Shown here piece after piece: positions 1 through 9,246 of a DNA stretch of 64,000 nt (position 1 is its first letter; the number at the start of each line of letters is the position of its first letter). Source of the DNA: CAWKPF01 sp963851415 (GTDB lineage Bacteria; Acidobacteriota; Thermoanaerobaculia; Multivoradales; Multivoraceae); assembly GCA_963851415.1 (NCBI GenBank), contig CAWKPF010000002.1:3968001-4032000 (forward strand), read 5' to 3'. The translations under genes and the position numbers were made by a program. Below the pieces are notes generated by a model that ran no database searches, was not told where the DNA came from, and saw only the letters and a list, made by a program, of their open reading frames with translations.

Positions 1-1
1 G

Positions 2-1063
2 ACCTACGGTGCGCACATGAGGTTGCGCTCGACGGTGATCTTCGGCGGCGTCTCCATCAATCCCCAGAAGAGCGCACTGCGCCGCGGCGTGGACATCGTG
101 GTGGCCACGCCTGGCCGCCTGCTCGATCACGCCGGACAGGGCACCATCGATCTGTCGGAGATCGAGATCCTGGTTCTCGACGAGGCCGATCGGATGCTCG
201 ACATGGGCTTCATCCACGACATCCGCAAAGTGCTGAAGCTGTTGCCGAAACGCCGCCAGAATCTGCTCTTCTCGGCCACGATCTCCGACGAGGTGAAGCG
301 CCTGGCCGACAGCTTTCTCTACCAGCCTCGCTCGATCGAGGTGGAGCGCCGCGCGACGGCGGCGGAGACGGTGACCCAGCACGCCTACCGCGTGGAAAAG
401 CAGCGCAAGCGCGATCTGCTGATCCACCTGATCGCATCAGGGGACTGGTCGAGGGTGCTCGTGTTCACCCGGACCAAGCACGGAGCCAACCGGCTTGCCC
501 AGCAGTTGGTGCGCGCCGGTATCGAGGCCGCTGCCATCCACGGCAACAAGAGCCAGACGGCCCGGACCCGGGCGTTGGCTCAGTTCAAACAGGCACAGGT
601 GCGCGTGCTGGTCGCGACCGACATCGCGGCTCGCGGACTCGACATCGATCGCCTGCCGCACGTGGTCAACTACGAGCTGCCCAACGTGGCCGAAGACTAC
701 GTGCACCGCATCGGCCGCACCGGTCGGGCCGGTGAGGAAGGCGCCGCCATTTCACTGGTCGGAAGTGACGAGGCCAAGTATCTCCGCGACATCGAGCGCC
801 TACTGAACAAGGAGATCCCGGTGCTCCCGGTGCCTCACTTCGAGCCCTCGACACTGGCTGAGCTCCCGGAGCGGTCGCGCCAGACGGAGTTCAGGCCGCA
901 CGGTCAGCGTAAGGCGTCGGCCAAGAAGAAGCCGCGTCCCGTGGGCAACTCCCGACGTGGACAGTCCCGCTCCGGCAGCAACGCTCAGTCTGGGAGCGGT
1001 CCCGCTCCGGCTGGTCAACGCCGGCGTCGTCCGCGCAGTGGTGCTCGGCGCAAGGTCGGCTAG
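2..1063 (+). CDS. DEAD-box ATP-dependent RNA helicase, 5'-truncated by window edge (RhlE-like)
   Basis: The open frame already runs at base 2 (TYGAH before the first internal Met at 17), so the N-terminus, including Walker A/motif I, lies outside the window. Visible helicase motifs in order are TPGRLLDH (motif Ib), VLDEADRMLDMGF (motif II, DEAD), SAT (III), VLVFTRTKHGA (IV), TDIAARGLDI (V) and HRIGRTGRAG (VI). The last roughly 75 residues are a basic, Arg/Lys/Ser/Gly-rich tail typical of RhlE-type cold-shock or ribosome-assembly helicases, probably for RNA binding. It acts in the cytoplasm, unwinding RNA with ATP. It converges on the dehydratase gene, with 19 bp between the stop codons. RhlE rather than DbpA/CsdA is a family-level guess. 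Confidence 0.93.
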   Translation, partial: TYGAHMRLRSTVIFGGVSINPQKSALRRGVDIVVATPGRLLDHAGQGTIDLSEIEILVLDEADRMLDMGFIHDIRKVLKLLPKRRQNLLFSATISDEVKRLADSFLYQPRSIEVERRATAAETVTQHAYRVEKQRKRDLLIHLIASGDWSRVLVFTRTKHGANRLAQQLVRAGIEAAAIHGNKSQTARTRALAQFKQAQVRVLVATDIAARGLDIDRLPHVVNYELPNVAEDYVHRIGRTGRAGEEGAAISLVGSDEAKYLRDIERLLNKEIPVLPVPHFEPSTLAELPERSRQTEFRPHGQRKASAKKKPRPVGNSRRGQSRSGSNAQSGSGPAPAGQRRRRPRSGARRKVG

Positions 1064-1082
1064 CGACCCTCCGATCCCTGGC

Positions 1083-2078
1083 TCAGGGAGCGGTTTCGCG
1101 CATCAGTTCTCGCGTGAGACTGCCCCCTGAGAGGACGGCAACGGAGAGGCCGCGCTCTTCTGGGGAAACCTGGAGAGCTGCGGCCACCGTGATCGCACCA
1201 GCGGGCTCGACCCACATCTTGTGACGGTGGGCCAGGGTGCGCACCATCTCTCGTGTGGCGTCGTCATCGACGGTGACCACCCGGTGGGTGAGATCGCGCA
1301 GCATCGGGAACATCTCTTCGGTGATGTAGGGCACCGCCACTCCGTCGCAGATCGTCGAGCAGGGGACTTCCACCGGAGCTCCCCGCTCGATCGCGGCGCT
1401 CAGAGCCGCGCAGCCCGCAGGTTCCACCGCCCAGATGCGTACCTTCGGCAGCAGTGCCTTCAAGGCACTCCCGACGCCGCCCATCAATCCACCGCCGCCG
1501 ACCGAGACGAACAGCGAGTCGATCTGGGGAAGGTCGGCAGCGATCTCGAGGCCCATGGAGCCGTGCCCGGTCAAGACCCGGCGATCGGTCCAGGGATGCA
1601 CGAACGACCAGGGTTCGGACTCCCAGCGGTGCTCCTTGAGGTAGGCGAACACCTCCTCGGTGGGCACCAACACGGGGTCCCCGCCCAGCGCGCGCACGGC
1701 CTCGATCTTGGCCGAGGGGGCACTCTCGGGCATCAGGCTGCGCGCCGCCACGCCGAACCAGCGCGCGGCCCAGGCGAGGGCCTGTGCCGTGTTCCCCGCT
1801 GACACGGTGCTCACTCCCCGGGTCCGCTCCTCCTCGCTCATCGAGGCGACCGCCCAGAAGATGCCCCGCAGCTTGAATGAGGTCACCGCCTGGAGGATCT
1901 CGGGCTTGAGCAGGAGCGCCGGCTCGGCGAAGTGAAGATCGTTGTTGCGGTAGGGCACCAGCGGTGTGTGAAGGACCACCTCGCGGAGCGCCTCGGCGGC
2001 GTCCCGGATCTCGGTGAGGGACGGTGGAGACAGGGGGCTGGACATTCGGTCGATCCGCTCGGAAACCGCGTCAGACAC
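1083..2078 (-). CDS. PLP-dependent threonine/serine dehydratase-like enzyme
   Basis: Fold-type II PLP enzyme of 331 residues. The PLP lysine sits in VTSFKLRG (Lys69 counting from the first ATG), the substrate loop is SAGNTAQALAW, and the phosphate-binding glycine loop is SVGGGGLMGG. The family eliminates water from Thr or Ser to give 2-oxobutyrate or pyruvate. There is no C-terminal ACT domain, so this is the short, catabolic-type form rather than allosteric biosynthetic IlvA. An alternative start at Met12 (base 2045) begins just before the conserved region and is equally plausible. It is a single gene, divergent from the cytochrome/monooxygenase gene. Related enzymes (serine racemase, EutB-like dehydratases) cannot be excluded. 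Confidence 0.85.
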   Translation of the reverse strand: MSDAVSERIDRMSSPLSPPSLTEIRDAAEALREVVLHTPLVPYRNNDLHFAEPALLLKPEILQAVTSFKLRGIFWAVASMSEEERTRGVSTVSAGNTAQALAWAARWFGVAARSLMPESAPSAKIEAVRALGGDPVLVPTEEVFAYLKEHRWESEPWSFVHPWTDRRVLTGHGSMGLEIAADLPQIDSLFVSVGGGGLMGGVGSALKALLPKVRIWAVEPAGCAALSAAIERGAPVEVPCSTICDGVAVPYITEEMFPMLRDLTHRVVTVDDDATREMVRTLAHRHKMWVEPAGAITVAAALQVSPEERGLSVAVLSGGSLTRELMRETAP

Positions 2079-2124
2079 TAGCAGGGCATGGGAGCGGAGT
2101 TGCTGGAGGCCGGGGAATCGGGTA

Positions 2125-2153
2125 TTGGCCGATCGGCCAGTTTACGCTATGAT
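2125..2153 (+). promoter_or_regulatory. Candidate sigma70-type promoter for the cytochrome c/monooxygenase gene
   Basis: TTGGCC (2125-2130) is followed after exactly 17 bp by TATGAT (2148-2153), in the only AT-richer part of the 213-bp divergent intergenic region. Transcription from here would leave a leader of about 130 nt before the ATG at 2292. This is seen by eye only; the -35 half is weak. Confidence 0.4.
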
Positions 2154-2291
2154 CGGCTCTCCCGAGCGCTCACGCGGCGAAGTTGGAACGAGCGCCGGCA
2201 CCATCAGCAAATCAGCACTGCGACCGTCGTTGCAGTCCCACGACCATGGCCCGGTCGACGACCAGGGTCAACTACCGAAGGTGAAACCACC

Positions 2292-3638
2292 ATGAATCGG
2301 ACTCTCCTCGTGACTCTCGTCCTCGCTCTCTGCCCCCTGGTCGCGTTCGCGGCGACCGCCTCCAACACGACCGACGTCGAACAAGTCACCTGGGCCGATC
2401 AGATCGCGCCGCTTCTCTACGAGAAGTGCGCCACGTGTCATCGCCCCGACCAGGTCGCCCCCATGTCGCTTCTCGACTACTCCGACGCCCGTCCCTGGGC
2501 CAAGTCGATTCGCAAGGCAACCACGGAGCGCACGATGCCGCCCTGGTTCGCGAATCCGGCGCACGGCGATTTCGTCGAGGACTCGCGTTTGAGCGACGAC
2601 GAGATCGCCTTGATCCAGGCCTGGGTCGAGGCCGGCGCTCCGGCGGGTGACCTCGACAAGGCACCCGAGCCGCCGACCTTCGTCTCCGAGTGGCAGATCG
2701 GCGAGCCCGACGTCATCTTGACCATGGCGCCCTTCGAGGTGACGGACGACATGGAGGATCACTACCAGTGGGTGCAGGTGACCAATCCCCTTGACGAGGA
2801 CCGCTGGATCAAGGCGATGGAGGTGCGTCCCTCGTTCATGGAGGGTGCCCATCACAACCTCACGTATGTCGGTCCGCCCGACGCCACGCTCGAGAGCATC
2901 CAGGGTCTCGGTCGCACCGAGACCGAGTTCATCGTCGGTTGGGCTCCCGGCGTGCGGCCGATGATCTACCGTGAAGGCTTCGGCAAGCTGCTCCCGGCCA
3001 ACAGCACCATCTTCTTCCAGATGCACTACCACAAGGATCCCGGTCCCGGTACCGGTGGCATCGACCAGACCTCGGTGGGCCTCCAGTTCTACGACGAGCA
3101 GGTCGACAACAAGGTCGCCACGATGTGGATCGTCGATCCGGTGCTGCGAATCCCGCCCGGCGAGGCCAACTACGTCTCGAAGTCCTCGGTCACCTTCGAG
3201 CACGACGTCGAGATCTTCAACTTCACCCCGCACATGCACCTGCGTGGCAAGGCGATGCGCTTCACCGCCATCCGTCCCGACGGGAGCGAAGAGGTTCTCC
3301 TCGACGTTCCGAAGTACGACTTCAACTGGCAGCTGACCTACTCGCCGACCGATCCCCTCGTGCTGCCGGCCGGCACCACCATCGCGCTCGATGCGGTCTT
3401 CGACAACTCGGCCGACAATCCCGCCAATCCCGATCCGTCGGCCGTGGTGACGTTCGGCGAGGCGACCACCGACGAGATGATGATCGGCTTCATGGACTAC
3501 ACCTTCGTCGATCGGGCCAAGCAGGTCGACATGCCGACCTATTCGGTGCCGGAAGGAATGCGTGAGCAGTTCGACCAGATCCGCCAGCTCCGTGAAGAGC
3601 AGAAGGAGAAGGCCGGGGTCGAGTCGGGCCGCGACTGA
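2292..3638 (+). CDS. Secreted cytochrome c fused to a PHM/DBM-like copper monooxygenase domain
   Basis: 448 residues from the ATG at 2292, chosen because it opens a clear signal peptide (MNRTLLVTLVLALCPLVAFA) cut before the mature domain. Residues about 35-115 form a c-type cytochrome with heme motif CATCH (Cys46, Cys49, His50) and a downstream Met in TMPPW. The remaining 300 residues resemble the two copper domains of peptidylglycine/dopamine monooxygenases. The CuH-type ligands are His187-His188 (GAHHNL) and His245/His247 (MHYH). The CuM-type ligands are HMH (His314, His316) and a Met in DEMMIGF (about 396). In the family these hydroxylate a substrate C-H with O2 and external electrons. Here the heme domain could supply the electrons, which is inference. 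Substrate unknown. Probably monocistronic. Confidence 0.85.
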   Translation: MNRTLLVTLVLALCPLVAFAATASNTTDVEQVTWADQIAPLLYEKCATCHRPDQVAPMSLLDYSDARPWAKSIRKATTERTMPPWFANPAHGDFVEDSRLSDDEIALIQAWVEAGAPAGDLDKAPEPPTFVSEWQIGEPDVILTMAPFEVTDDMEDHYQWVQVTNPLDEDRWIKAMEVRPSFMEGAHHNLTYVGPPDATLESIQGLGRTETEFIVGWAPGVRPMIYREGFGKLLPANSTIFFQMHYHKDPGPGTGGIDQTSVGLQFYDEQVDNKVATMWIVDPVLRIPPGEANYVSKSSVTFEHDVEIFNFTPHMHLRGKAMRFTAIRPDGSEEVLLDVPKYDFNWQLTYSPTDPLVLPAGTTIALDAVFDNSADNPANPDPSAVVTFGEATTDEMMIGFMDYTFVDRAKQVDMPTYSVPEGMREQFDQIRQLREEQKEKAGVESGRD

Positions 3639-3719
3639 TCGACATCGGAAGAAACAGCTTCTTGCTGAACGAGGTCTTCGTCAGCACCGACATGGACGAG
3701 GATCGATCCGAACGACATC

Positions 3720-3759
3720 GAGCGGGCGGGCGCATCGGTTCCGATTCGCCAGCCCGCTC
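3720..3759 (+). terminator. Long GC-rich stem-loop after the monooxygenase gene
   Basis: Arms 3720-3738 and 3741-3759 pair over 17 bp with two internal mismatches (GAGCGGGC with GCCCGCTC, then GGCG/CGCC, then ATCGG/CCGAT) around a minimal loop. There is no T-run after it, so it may be a U-less terminator or an mRNA 3'-end stabiliser between the monooxygenase and universal stress protein genes. Confidence 0.5.
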
Positions 3760-3856
3760 TCGTCCTTCGAGGAAAGGGTAGCCAGCCATCGGGGCGGGGT
3801 CGATGACTCCGTCATCTGCTACGGTGTCAGCGGCTCTTCGTGAGAAGGGAGCGACG

Positions 3857-4798
3857 ATGGCTGAAGCGGTGTTCCCTCAACGTGTGCTCGTCCTGGTCGA
3901 CGGCTCCGACCGGGACAGATCGGTCCTCGGTCGGGCGGCACAGCTGATCGACCGCACCGGTGGGACGGTGATCGCCCTGCGGGTCGTCGAACCGCCTCGC
4001 GGGTTGTTCCTTTCGCCCGAAGCCCGGACACGGCAGGAGCGGCTCTTCGGCCGCCTCCAGTCGGAGCTCGAGGGCGAGCTCGAAGAGGCGGTGCGCTCAG
4101 TCTTCGCTCCGGGTGTGTCCGCGACGTTCCAGGTCCTGCGCGGGCGCCCCTTTCAGGAGGCGATCCGTGAGGTGATGCGTCGCGATGTCGACTTGGTGCT
4201 GGTGGGGGCCGCGCCTGGCAGCCGGGGAGGCGCCGAGCTCGACAGTGAGGTGTTGCACCTCCTTCGCGACTGCCCCTGCCCGGTATGGATCGATCGGGGC
4301 CGAGGAGCGCCGGTACAGCGGATTCTGGTCTCGGTGGATCTGGAGCCCGCGGAGGAGAGTCTGCCTTCCTCGAGCGCTTCACTGATGCGCCTCGGTCTCG
4401 CGGTTGCGGAGTCGGAGAAGGCTTCGCTCCACGTCGTGCACTGCTGGATGCTGTATCGAGAAGAGAGCATGATGCGTCTTGCCGGTGAGGCGGCCGAGTG
4501 GCTCATCCACGAGGCCGAGGCGCGCCACGCCCAACGTCTGCACGGCTTCCTCGGTGACTTTCGCCTCACCGGGCGGAAGGTGGAGGTTCATCTCGAGAAC
4601 GGTCGCCCCGAGGAGGTCATACCGCGACTCCTACAGCGCGAAAGGATCGATCTCCTGGTTCTCGGCAGTCTGACCCGGTTGGGGGTCTCGGGTCTGTTCA
4701 TCGGGAGCACGGCGGAGCGTTTGATTCATCGCGCGAGCTGCTCCCTGATCGTGGCCAAACCGGAGGGTTTCGAGCCGGCAGTATCCCTGGACTCGTGA
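3857..4798 (+). CDS. Tandem-domain universal stress protein (UspA family)
   Basis: 313 residues with two UspA folds. The first (about 8-150) opens RVLVLVDGSDRD and has an atypical nucleotide loop (VGAAPGSRGG). The second (about 155-305) opens RILVSVDLEP and ends with a canonical ATP-binding loop (LGSLTRLGVSG followed by IGSTAERLI). The start at 3857 is preferred over an upstream in-frame ATG at 3803 because GAAGGGAG lies 5 bases before it. Such proteins bind ATP and support survival under stress. The next gene, an SLC13 permease, begins 25 bp later, so the two are probably co-transcribed. This fits a common pairing of Usp proteins with ion or anion transporters. Confidence 0.9.
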   Translation: MAEAVFPQRVLVLVDGSDRDRSVLGRAAQLIDRTGGTVIALRVVEPPRGLFLSPEARTRQERLFGRLQSELEGELEEAVRSVFAPGVSATFQVLRGRPFQEAIREVMRRDVDLVLVGAAPGSRGGAELDSEVLHLLRDCPCPVWIDRGRGAPVQRILVSVDLEPAEESLPSSSASLMRLGLAVAESEKASLHVVHCWMLYREESMMRLAGEAAEWLIHEAEARHAQRLHGFLGDFRLTGRKVEVHLENGRPEEVIPRLLQRERIDLLVLGSLTRLGVSGLFIGSTAERLIHRASCSLIVAKPEGFEPAVSLDS

Positions 4799-4823
4799 GC
4801 CTCCCTCTACCCCTCTTCTCTCG

Positions 4824-6608
4824 ATGACTCCCGAGATCGCCCTGGTCTTCGTACTGATCGCTGCGGCGCTCTATTCCTTCGTTACTGAGCTGCTGCCGAT
4901 CGAAGTGACGGCGATGACCCTGCTGGCGCTTCTCCTGTTGACCGGCCTCGTCACCACGGAGGAGGCACTGGCCGGCCTGAGCAACAAGGCGGTGGTCACG
5001 GTCGGCGCAATGTTGGTGCTCAGCCACGCCTTGGTGAAGACGGGCGTGATCGACCAGCTGGCCGAATGGCTGGGCCGACGCGGCGCCAACTGGCCCGGGA
5101 TGGTCGTGATGCTCGCCATCGCCGCGTTGTTGTCGGGCTTTCTCAACAACACTGCGGTGGTCGCGATCTTCGTGCCGCTCGCGATCGACCTCTGCCGGCG
5201 CTCCGACATCAGTCCCAGTCGTGTCTTGTTGCCGCTGTCGTACGCGGCGATCGTGGGGGGCACGCTGACACTCATCGGCACCTCCACGAATCTGCTGGTC
5301 AGCGCGATCTCCGAGTCCTCGGGCTACGGTGCTCTGGGGATGTTCGAGTTCGCTCGGTTCGGCGTTCTGCTGTTGGTGGTCGGCCTGGGGTACGTAGCCC
5401 TCTTCGCACCACGGCTGTTGCCACCTCGCCAGCCGGCGCAGTCCCTGGCAAGACGATTCGGTCTCGCTCCCTATCTCGCCGAGTTGCGCGTCGAACCGGA
5501 ATCGACCCTGGTGGGGCAGTCGCCGCGCGAGAGCGCGATCGGCAACCGCTACAACGTTGCGGTCTTGAAGGTCCACCGTCACGGCCAGCGCCCCGTGAGT
5601 GGGGTTGCGGACACCGTACTCGAGCCTGGGGACGTGATGCTGGTGAGGGGGGCGATCAACGACCTGATTCGCCTGGAGCGCGAGCTCGGAGTCAAGCTGT
5701 TTGCCGACGCCGAGCCCTCGGAGGAAGAGCTGCGGGCCGAAGGGCAGGTGCTGGCTGAAGTGATCCTCCCCGCTCAGAGCCCCCTGATCGGCAGGACACT
5801 GCGAGGCATCGACTTCCGGCGAGTCTACGACGCACAGGTGCTGGCGATCCAGAGCGAAGGGCAGACCGTGTTCTCCAACGTGGCGAATCATCGGCTCACG
5901 GCATCGTCGAGCCTACTCATCTTCACCACCGAAGAGCGACTCGAACAGTTGCGGCAGTCGGAGGACTTCTGGGTGATCTCCGAGCTGGAGCTGCGGCGGC
6001 GCCGGGAACGGACCTGGTGGCTCGTGCTGCTGCTCTACCCAGCGGTCATCTTGTTGGCGGCTGCGGGTGTCGTCGACATCGTCAAGGGTGCGGTCATCGC
6101 CACGATTGCTCTCTTGACCTTCAAGGCGATGAAGCCCAGCGAGGCCTACCAGGCCGTCAACTGGTCCGTCTTGTTCCTGATCGCCTCTTTCGTTCCTCTC
6201 GGTCATGCGATGGTGTCGACCGGAGCGGCAGACCTGCTCGCCTCGCTGCTGGTGTCCTCGGCCGGCTTCTTCCCGGAGAAGATCACGGCCCACGCGGTCC
6301 TCGCCCTCCTGTATCTGACGACCATGCTGACGACCCAGCTCGTGTCCAACAACGCCGCTGCCATCATCGTCCTGCCCATCACCTTCAGTCTCTCCCAGAC
6401 GTTGGGAGTCGATCCGAAGCCGTTCATCATGACGGTGTGCTTCGCGGCTTCGGCGGAGTTCATGACGCCCTACGGCTATCAGACGAACCTGATGGTGTAC
6501 TCGCCGGGAAAGTACCGCTTCATCGACTATCTGAAGTTCGGGACTCCTCTCAATCTGACGTTCTGGGTGCTCGGATCGCTCTTCATCCCGGTGCTCTGGC
6601 CTTTCTGA
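4824..6608 (+). CDS. SLC13/DASS-type anion permease with internal RCK_C (TrkA-C) domains
   Basis: 594-residue polytopic membrane protein. The N-terminal half has the Na+/dicarboxylate or sulfate symporter signature around LSGFLNNTAVVAIFVPLA and the substrate-loop motif GTSTNL. Between residues about 210 and 390 lie two soluble RCK_C/TrkA-C modules (for example LEPGDVMLVRGA), which in this family gate transport in response to ligand. The second membrane half repeats the signature (TTQLVSNNAAAIIVLPI). It probably imports sulfate, a dicarboxylate or another divalent anion; the substrate cannot be read from sequence. No strong Shine-Dalgarno is visible before the ATG, suggesting coupling to the Usp gene 25 bp upstream. 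Confidence 0.9.
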   Translation: MTPEIALVFVLIAAALYSFVTELLPIEVTAMTLLALLLLTGLVTTEEALAGLSNKAVVTVGAMLVLSHALVKTGVIDQLAEWLGRRGANWPGMVVMLAIAALLSGFLNNTAVVAIFVPLAIDLCRRSDISPSRVLLPLSYAAIVGGTLTLIGTSTNLLVSAISESSGYGALGMFEFARFGVLLLVVGLGYVALFAPRLLPPRQPAQSLARRFGLAPYLAELRVEPESTLVGQSPRESAIGNRYNVAVLKVHRHGQRPVSGVADTVLEPGDVMLVRGAINDLIRLERELGVKLFADAEPSEEELRAEGQVLAEVILPAQSPLIGRTLRGIDFRRVYDAQVLAIQSEGQTVFSNVANHRLTASSSLLIFTTEERLEQLRQSEDFWVISELELRRRRERTWWLVLLLYPAVILLAAAGVVDIVKGAVIATIALLTFKAMKPSEAYQAVNWSVLFLIASFVPLGHAMVSTGAADLLASLLVSSAGFFPEKITAHAVLALLYLTTMLTTQLVSNNAAAIIVLPITFSLSQTLGVDPKPFIMTVCFAASAEFMTPYGYQTNLMVYSPGKYRFIDYLKFGTPLNLTFWVLGSLFIPVLWPF

Positions 6609-6734
6609 GCCGGCGAGGCTGCCGAGTCGGCGGGCGCGAAAGGGTGGGAGTCCACCACTCGAAGACGTCTTGGCTGCAGAGGGTCCCCGTTCTAGTCTTC
6701 GAGTAGCCGCCGATCGAAAGGAGTTGAGGCTACG

Positions 6735-7619
6735 GTGGGTTTCGACACCGAGTACTGGCGCGACTTCCTGAGCCAGGTCGGGGACGGAGTCGCCTCCTGG
6801 TTACCGGCTCTCGGAGGAGCCCTTCTGCTCCTGGCGACCGGCTGGGTCGCAGCTCGGTTCAGTCGAGCCTTGATCGGGAGTGTCTCGAGGCGCGTCGGGA
6901 TCGACCGGCTCGGCGAGAAGGCGGGGGTTCAGGCCTTTCTCGATTCACTGCCGCACAAGACCACCGCCAGTGCGCTGCTCTCGCGCCTGGTGTATCTCGT
7001 TGTTCTGCTGGTCTTCGTGATGGCGGCGGTAGAGAGCCTCGGCTTGAGCGGCGTGACAGAGACGCTCGGCCGCCTGGTCGCCTACCTGCCGAACATGATT
7101 GCTGCGGTCCTGGTACTTCTCGGCGGAGCACTGCTGTCGCAAGTCATCGGCGACACCGTCGGGGCGGCGCTCGCCACCCGCTATGGCGCCGCGGCTGGGC
7201 ACACGGTGGGCAGCGCCGCGCACTACGTTCTGCTGGTGGTGGTCGCGATTCTGTCCCTGCAGCAGCTGGGCGTGGATACCGCACTTCTGGTCACTCTGAC
7301 CATGTCTCTCGTGACGGCAGTGGCGTTCGCTCTGGCGCTGGCCTTCGGCCTGGGCAACCGTGAGCTGGCTCGCAACATCATGGCGGGCTTGCACGCCAAG
7401 GAGGAGTTCGAAGTCGATCAGCGCCTCCGCGTTCAGGGACACGAGGGGAGACTGGTCAGGATCGGGACGGTGAAGTCCATCTTCGACACGGAGGACGGCC
7501 GGCTTTCGCTCCCCAATCTGCTGCTGATCGAAGATGAGGTGCTCGTCCTCGATCCTGGCTCTGGGCATGTAGCCGATCACAGCGGTCAATCCGATGTCGA
7601 AACCGGATCCGTCGACTGA
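6735..7619 (+). CDS. Mechanosensitive-channel-like membrane protein with conserved TM-helix repeats
   Basis: 294 residues from a GTG start with AAAGGAG 7-8 bases upstream. It contains about five hydrophobic segments and the TM_helix (MscS-related) signature ending GLGNRELARNIMAGL, followed by a short beta domain resembling the MscS middle domain (RVQGHEGRLVRIG...LPNLLLIEDE). The full MscS C-terminal vestibule is missing, so it belongs to the small-conductance-like YnaI/TM_helix group rather than true MscS. Its last 26 bases overlap the next SLC13 gene, suggesting translational coupling. A role in osmotic relief or ion gating is inference. Confidence 0.8.
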   Translation: MGFDTEYWRDFLSQVGDGVASWLPALGGALLLLATGWVAARFSRALIGSVSRRVGIDRLGEKAGVQAFLDSLPHKTTASALLSRLVYLVVLLVFVMAAVESLGLSGVTETLGRLVAYLPNMIAAVLVLLGGALLSQVIGDTVGAALATRYGAAAGHTVGSAAHYVLLVVVAILSLQQLGVDTALLVTLTMSLVTAVAFALALAFGLGNRELARNIMAGLHAKEEFEVDQRLRVQGHEGRLVRIGTVKSIFDTEDGRLSLPNLLLIEDEVLVLDPGSGHVADHSGQSDVETGSVD

Positions 7620-9231
7620 CCGCCATGCGTCGACGGGCGCCTCCCGCCGGCACTACGCTCGCGACGCCGTCGGAGCCGTCGTGCTGCTCGCGGGACGCAC
7701 GGTCGAGGGAGTGGTATCGATGCTGGCGCCGGTGGCCGACCACTTGCCCAGGCGCAAGAGCCCGGGACGCGAGCCCTCGTCACCCTCCCGTCTGATCGAG
7801 CCTCTTCGGGTTCTCCAGCCCTACGTCGCTCGAGGCGCCCGCCGGCTCTTCAGCCGACTCGGTGTCGTCGTGCTCCTGAGCGCGGCCGTGCTGCTGCTGC
7901 CCACTCCGACCGGCCTCTCGAGAGAGGGTCATCACGCTCTCGTCGTCCTCGTCTTTGCGGCCGGTCTGCTGGCCGCGGAGCCGGTTTCGCTTCCGATCGC
8001 GGCGCTCATGATCCCCGTCGCGCAGATCGCTCTCGGCGTCGCCGATGCCCCGACCGCCTTCGCGACGTTCTCACGACCGGTGGTGTTTCTGGTGCTCGCC
8101 AGCCTCTTTCTCGCCGAGGGGCTCCGAAAGCATGGGCTCACTCGACGGCTGGCGCTCGGTACCATCGTGCGCTCGGGAGGCCGCGTCAGCCGGCTGGTGT
8201 GGGGCTTGATGGTCATCGCGGCGGGAATCTCGATGTGGGTCGAGAACACGGCGACGGCCGCGGTGCTGATCCCGGTTGCGCTGACCATCTCGCGGCGAGT
8301 GACCGATCGCGATCAGGCCAAGGGACTTCTGGTGCTGCTGGTGCTCGGCATCGCCTACAGCGCCAGTCTCGGCGGCATGGCCACCATCATGGGCTCGGCC
8401 TCGAATGCCGTCGCCTCCGGCTTCCTGGCTGAGATTCGACCGTGGACCTTCCTCGACTGGCTGGCGTACGGAATGCCCTGTTTGCTGCTCCTGCTGCCGC
8501 TGACGTGGTGGCTGCTGTGTCGCCTCGTGCCGATGAAGGTCAAGACACTCGACATCGGGCCGGCACGGGAAGAGCTGGAGAAGCTGGGGCCGATGAGTCG
8601 TGCCGAGCGCGAGCTACTGGCGGTGATGGGAGTCGCCGCTCTCCTCTGGGTCTCCGGCTCCTTCCTCGAATCGGCTCTGCGGCTGCCGAGCACATTGCTC
8701 TCGGCGGCCGTCGTTGCCGTCCTCGCGGTGGCCTATCTCGCCATCCGCCAGATCCTCAGCTGGGAGGATGTCAAGGGCGTGAGCTGGGGCATCTTCCTCG
8801 TCATCGGAGCCGGGCTCTCCCTGGGCGAGGCCCTGACGCGCACAGGAACCACCGAATGGCTCGCCGGCTGGGTTGCTCCGCTGGCGACCGAGCTGCCGCT
8901 GTTTCTGAGCTTGCTGGCGTTGGTGCTGCTGTCGGCTTCGCTGACCAACCTGCTCAACAACACGACGATCGCCGCTGTGCTCGTGCCGGTTCTGATCCGG
9001 CTCGCTCGCACCGATCCGTCGCTCGATGCGGTCCAACTCGTGCTTCCGGTGACCCTGGCAACCACTTTCGGCTACTCGCTACCGTCGGCCTCCGGACGGA
9101 TGGCCCTGATCGCAGCCAGTGGCATCGTCGAGCGGCGGGACATGATCCGGTACGGTCTGGTCGTGTCGATGGTCAGCTCCGGCGTGCTGGCCCTGTTCTT
9201 CTACGGTCTCTCGATCCTGGGATGGGTGTGA
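7594..9231 (+). CDS. Second SLC13/DASS-type permease, without RCK domains
   Basis: 545 residues. The first 85 are a cytosolic, Arg/Ser/Pro-rich extension before the first membrane span at VVVLLSAAVLLLP. The family signature occurs in both halves: MWVENTATAAVLIPVAL and ASLTNLLNNTTIAAVLVPV. The substrate-loop position reads GSASNAVASG rather than GTSTNL, so specificity probably differs from the permease at 4824-6608. It overlaps the upstream channel gene by 26 bp and is followed 15 bp later by a small NAD-binding protein. Unlike its neighbour it has no internal regulatory domains; the small protein downstream could provide them in trans (inference). Confidence 0.88.
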   Translation: MSKPDPSTDRHASTGASRRHYARDAVGAVVLLAGRTVEGVVSMLAPVADHLPRRKSPGREPSSPSRLIEPLRVLQPYVARGARRLFSRLGVVVLLSAAVLLLPTPTGLSREGHHALVVLVFAAGLLAAEPVSLPIAALMIPVAQIALGVADAPTAFATFSRPVVFLVLASLFLAEGLRKHGLTRRLALGTIVRSGGRVSRLVWGLMVIAAGISMWVENTATAAVLIPVALTISRRVTDRDQAKGLLVLLVLGIAYSASLGGMATIMGSASNAVASGFLAEIRPWTFLDWLAYGMPCLLLLLPLTWWLLCRLVPMKVKTLDIGPAREELEKLGPMSRAERELLAVMGVAALLWVSGSFLESALRLPSTLLSAAVVAVLAVAYLAIRQILSWEDVKGVSWGIFLVIGAGLSLGEALTRTGTTEWLAGWVAPLATELPLFLSLLALVLLSASLTNLLNNTTIAAVLVPVLIRLARTDPSLDAVQLVLPVTLATTFGYSLPSASGRMALIAASGIVERRDMIRYGLVVSMVSSGVLALFFYGLSILGWV

Positions 9232-9246
9232 AAGGGAGGAAGTGGC

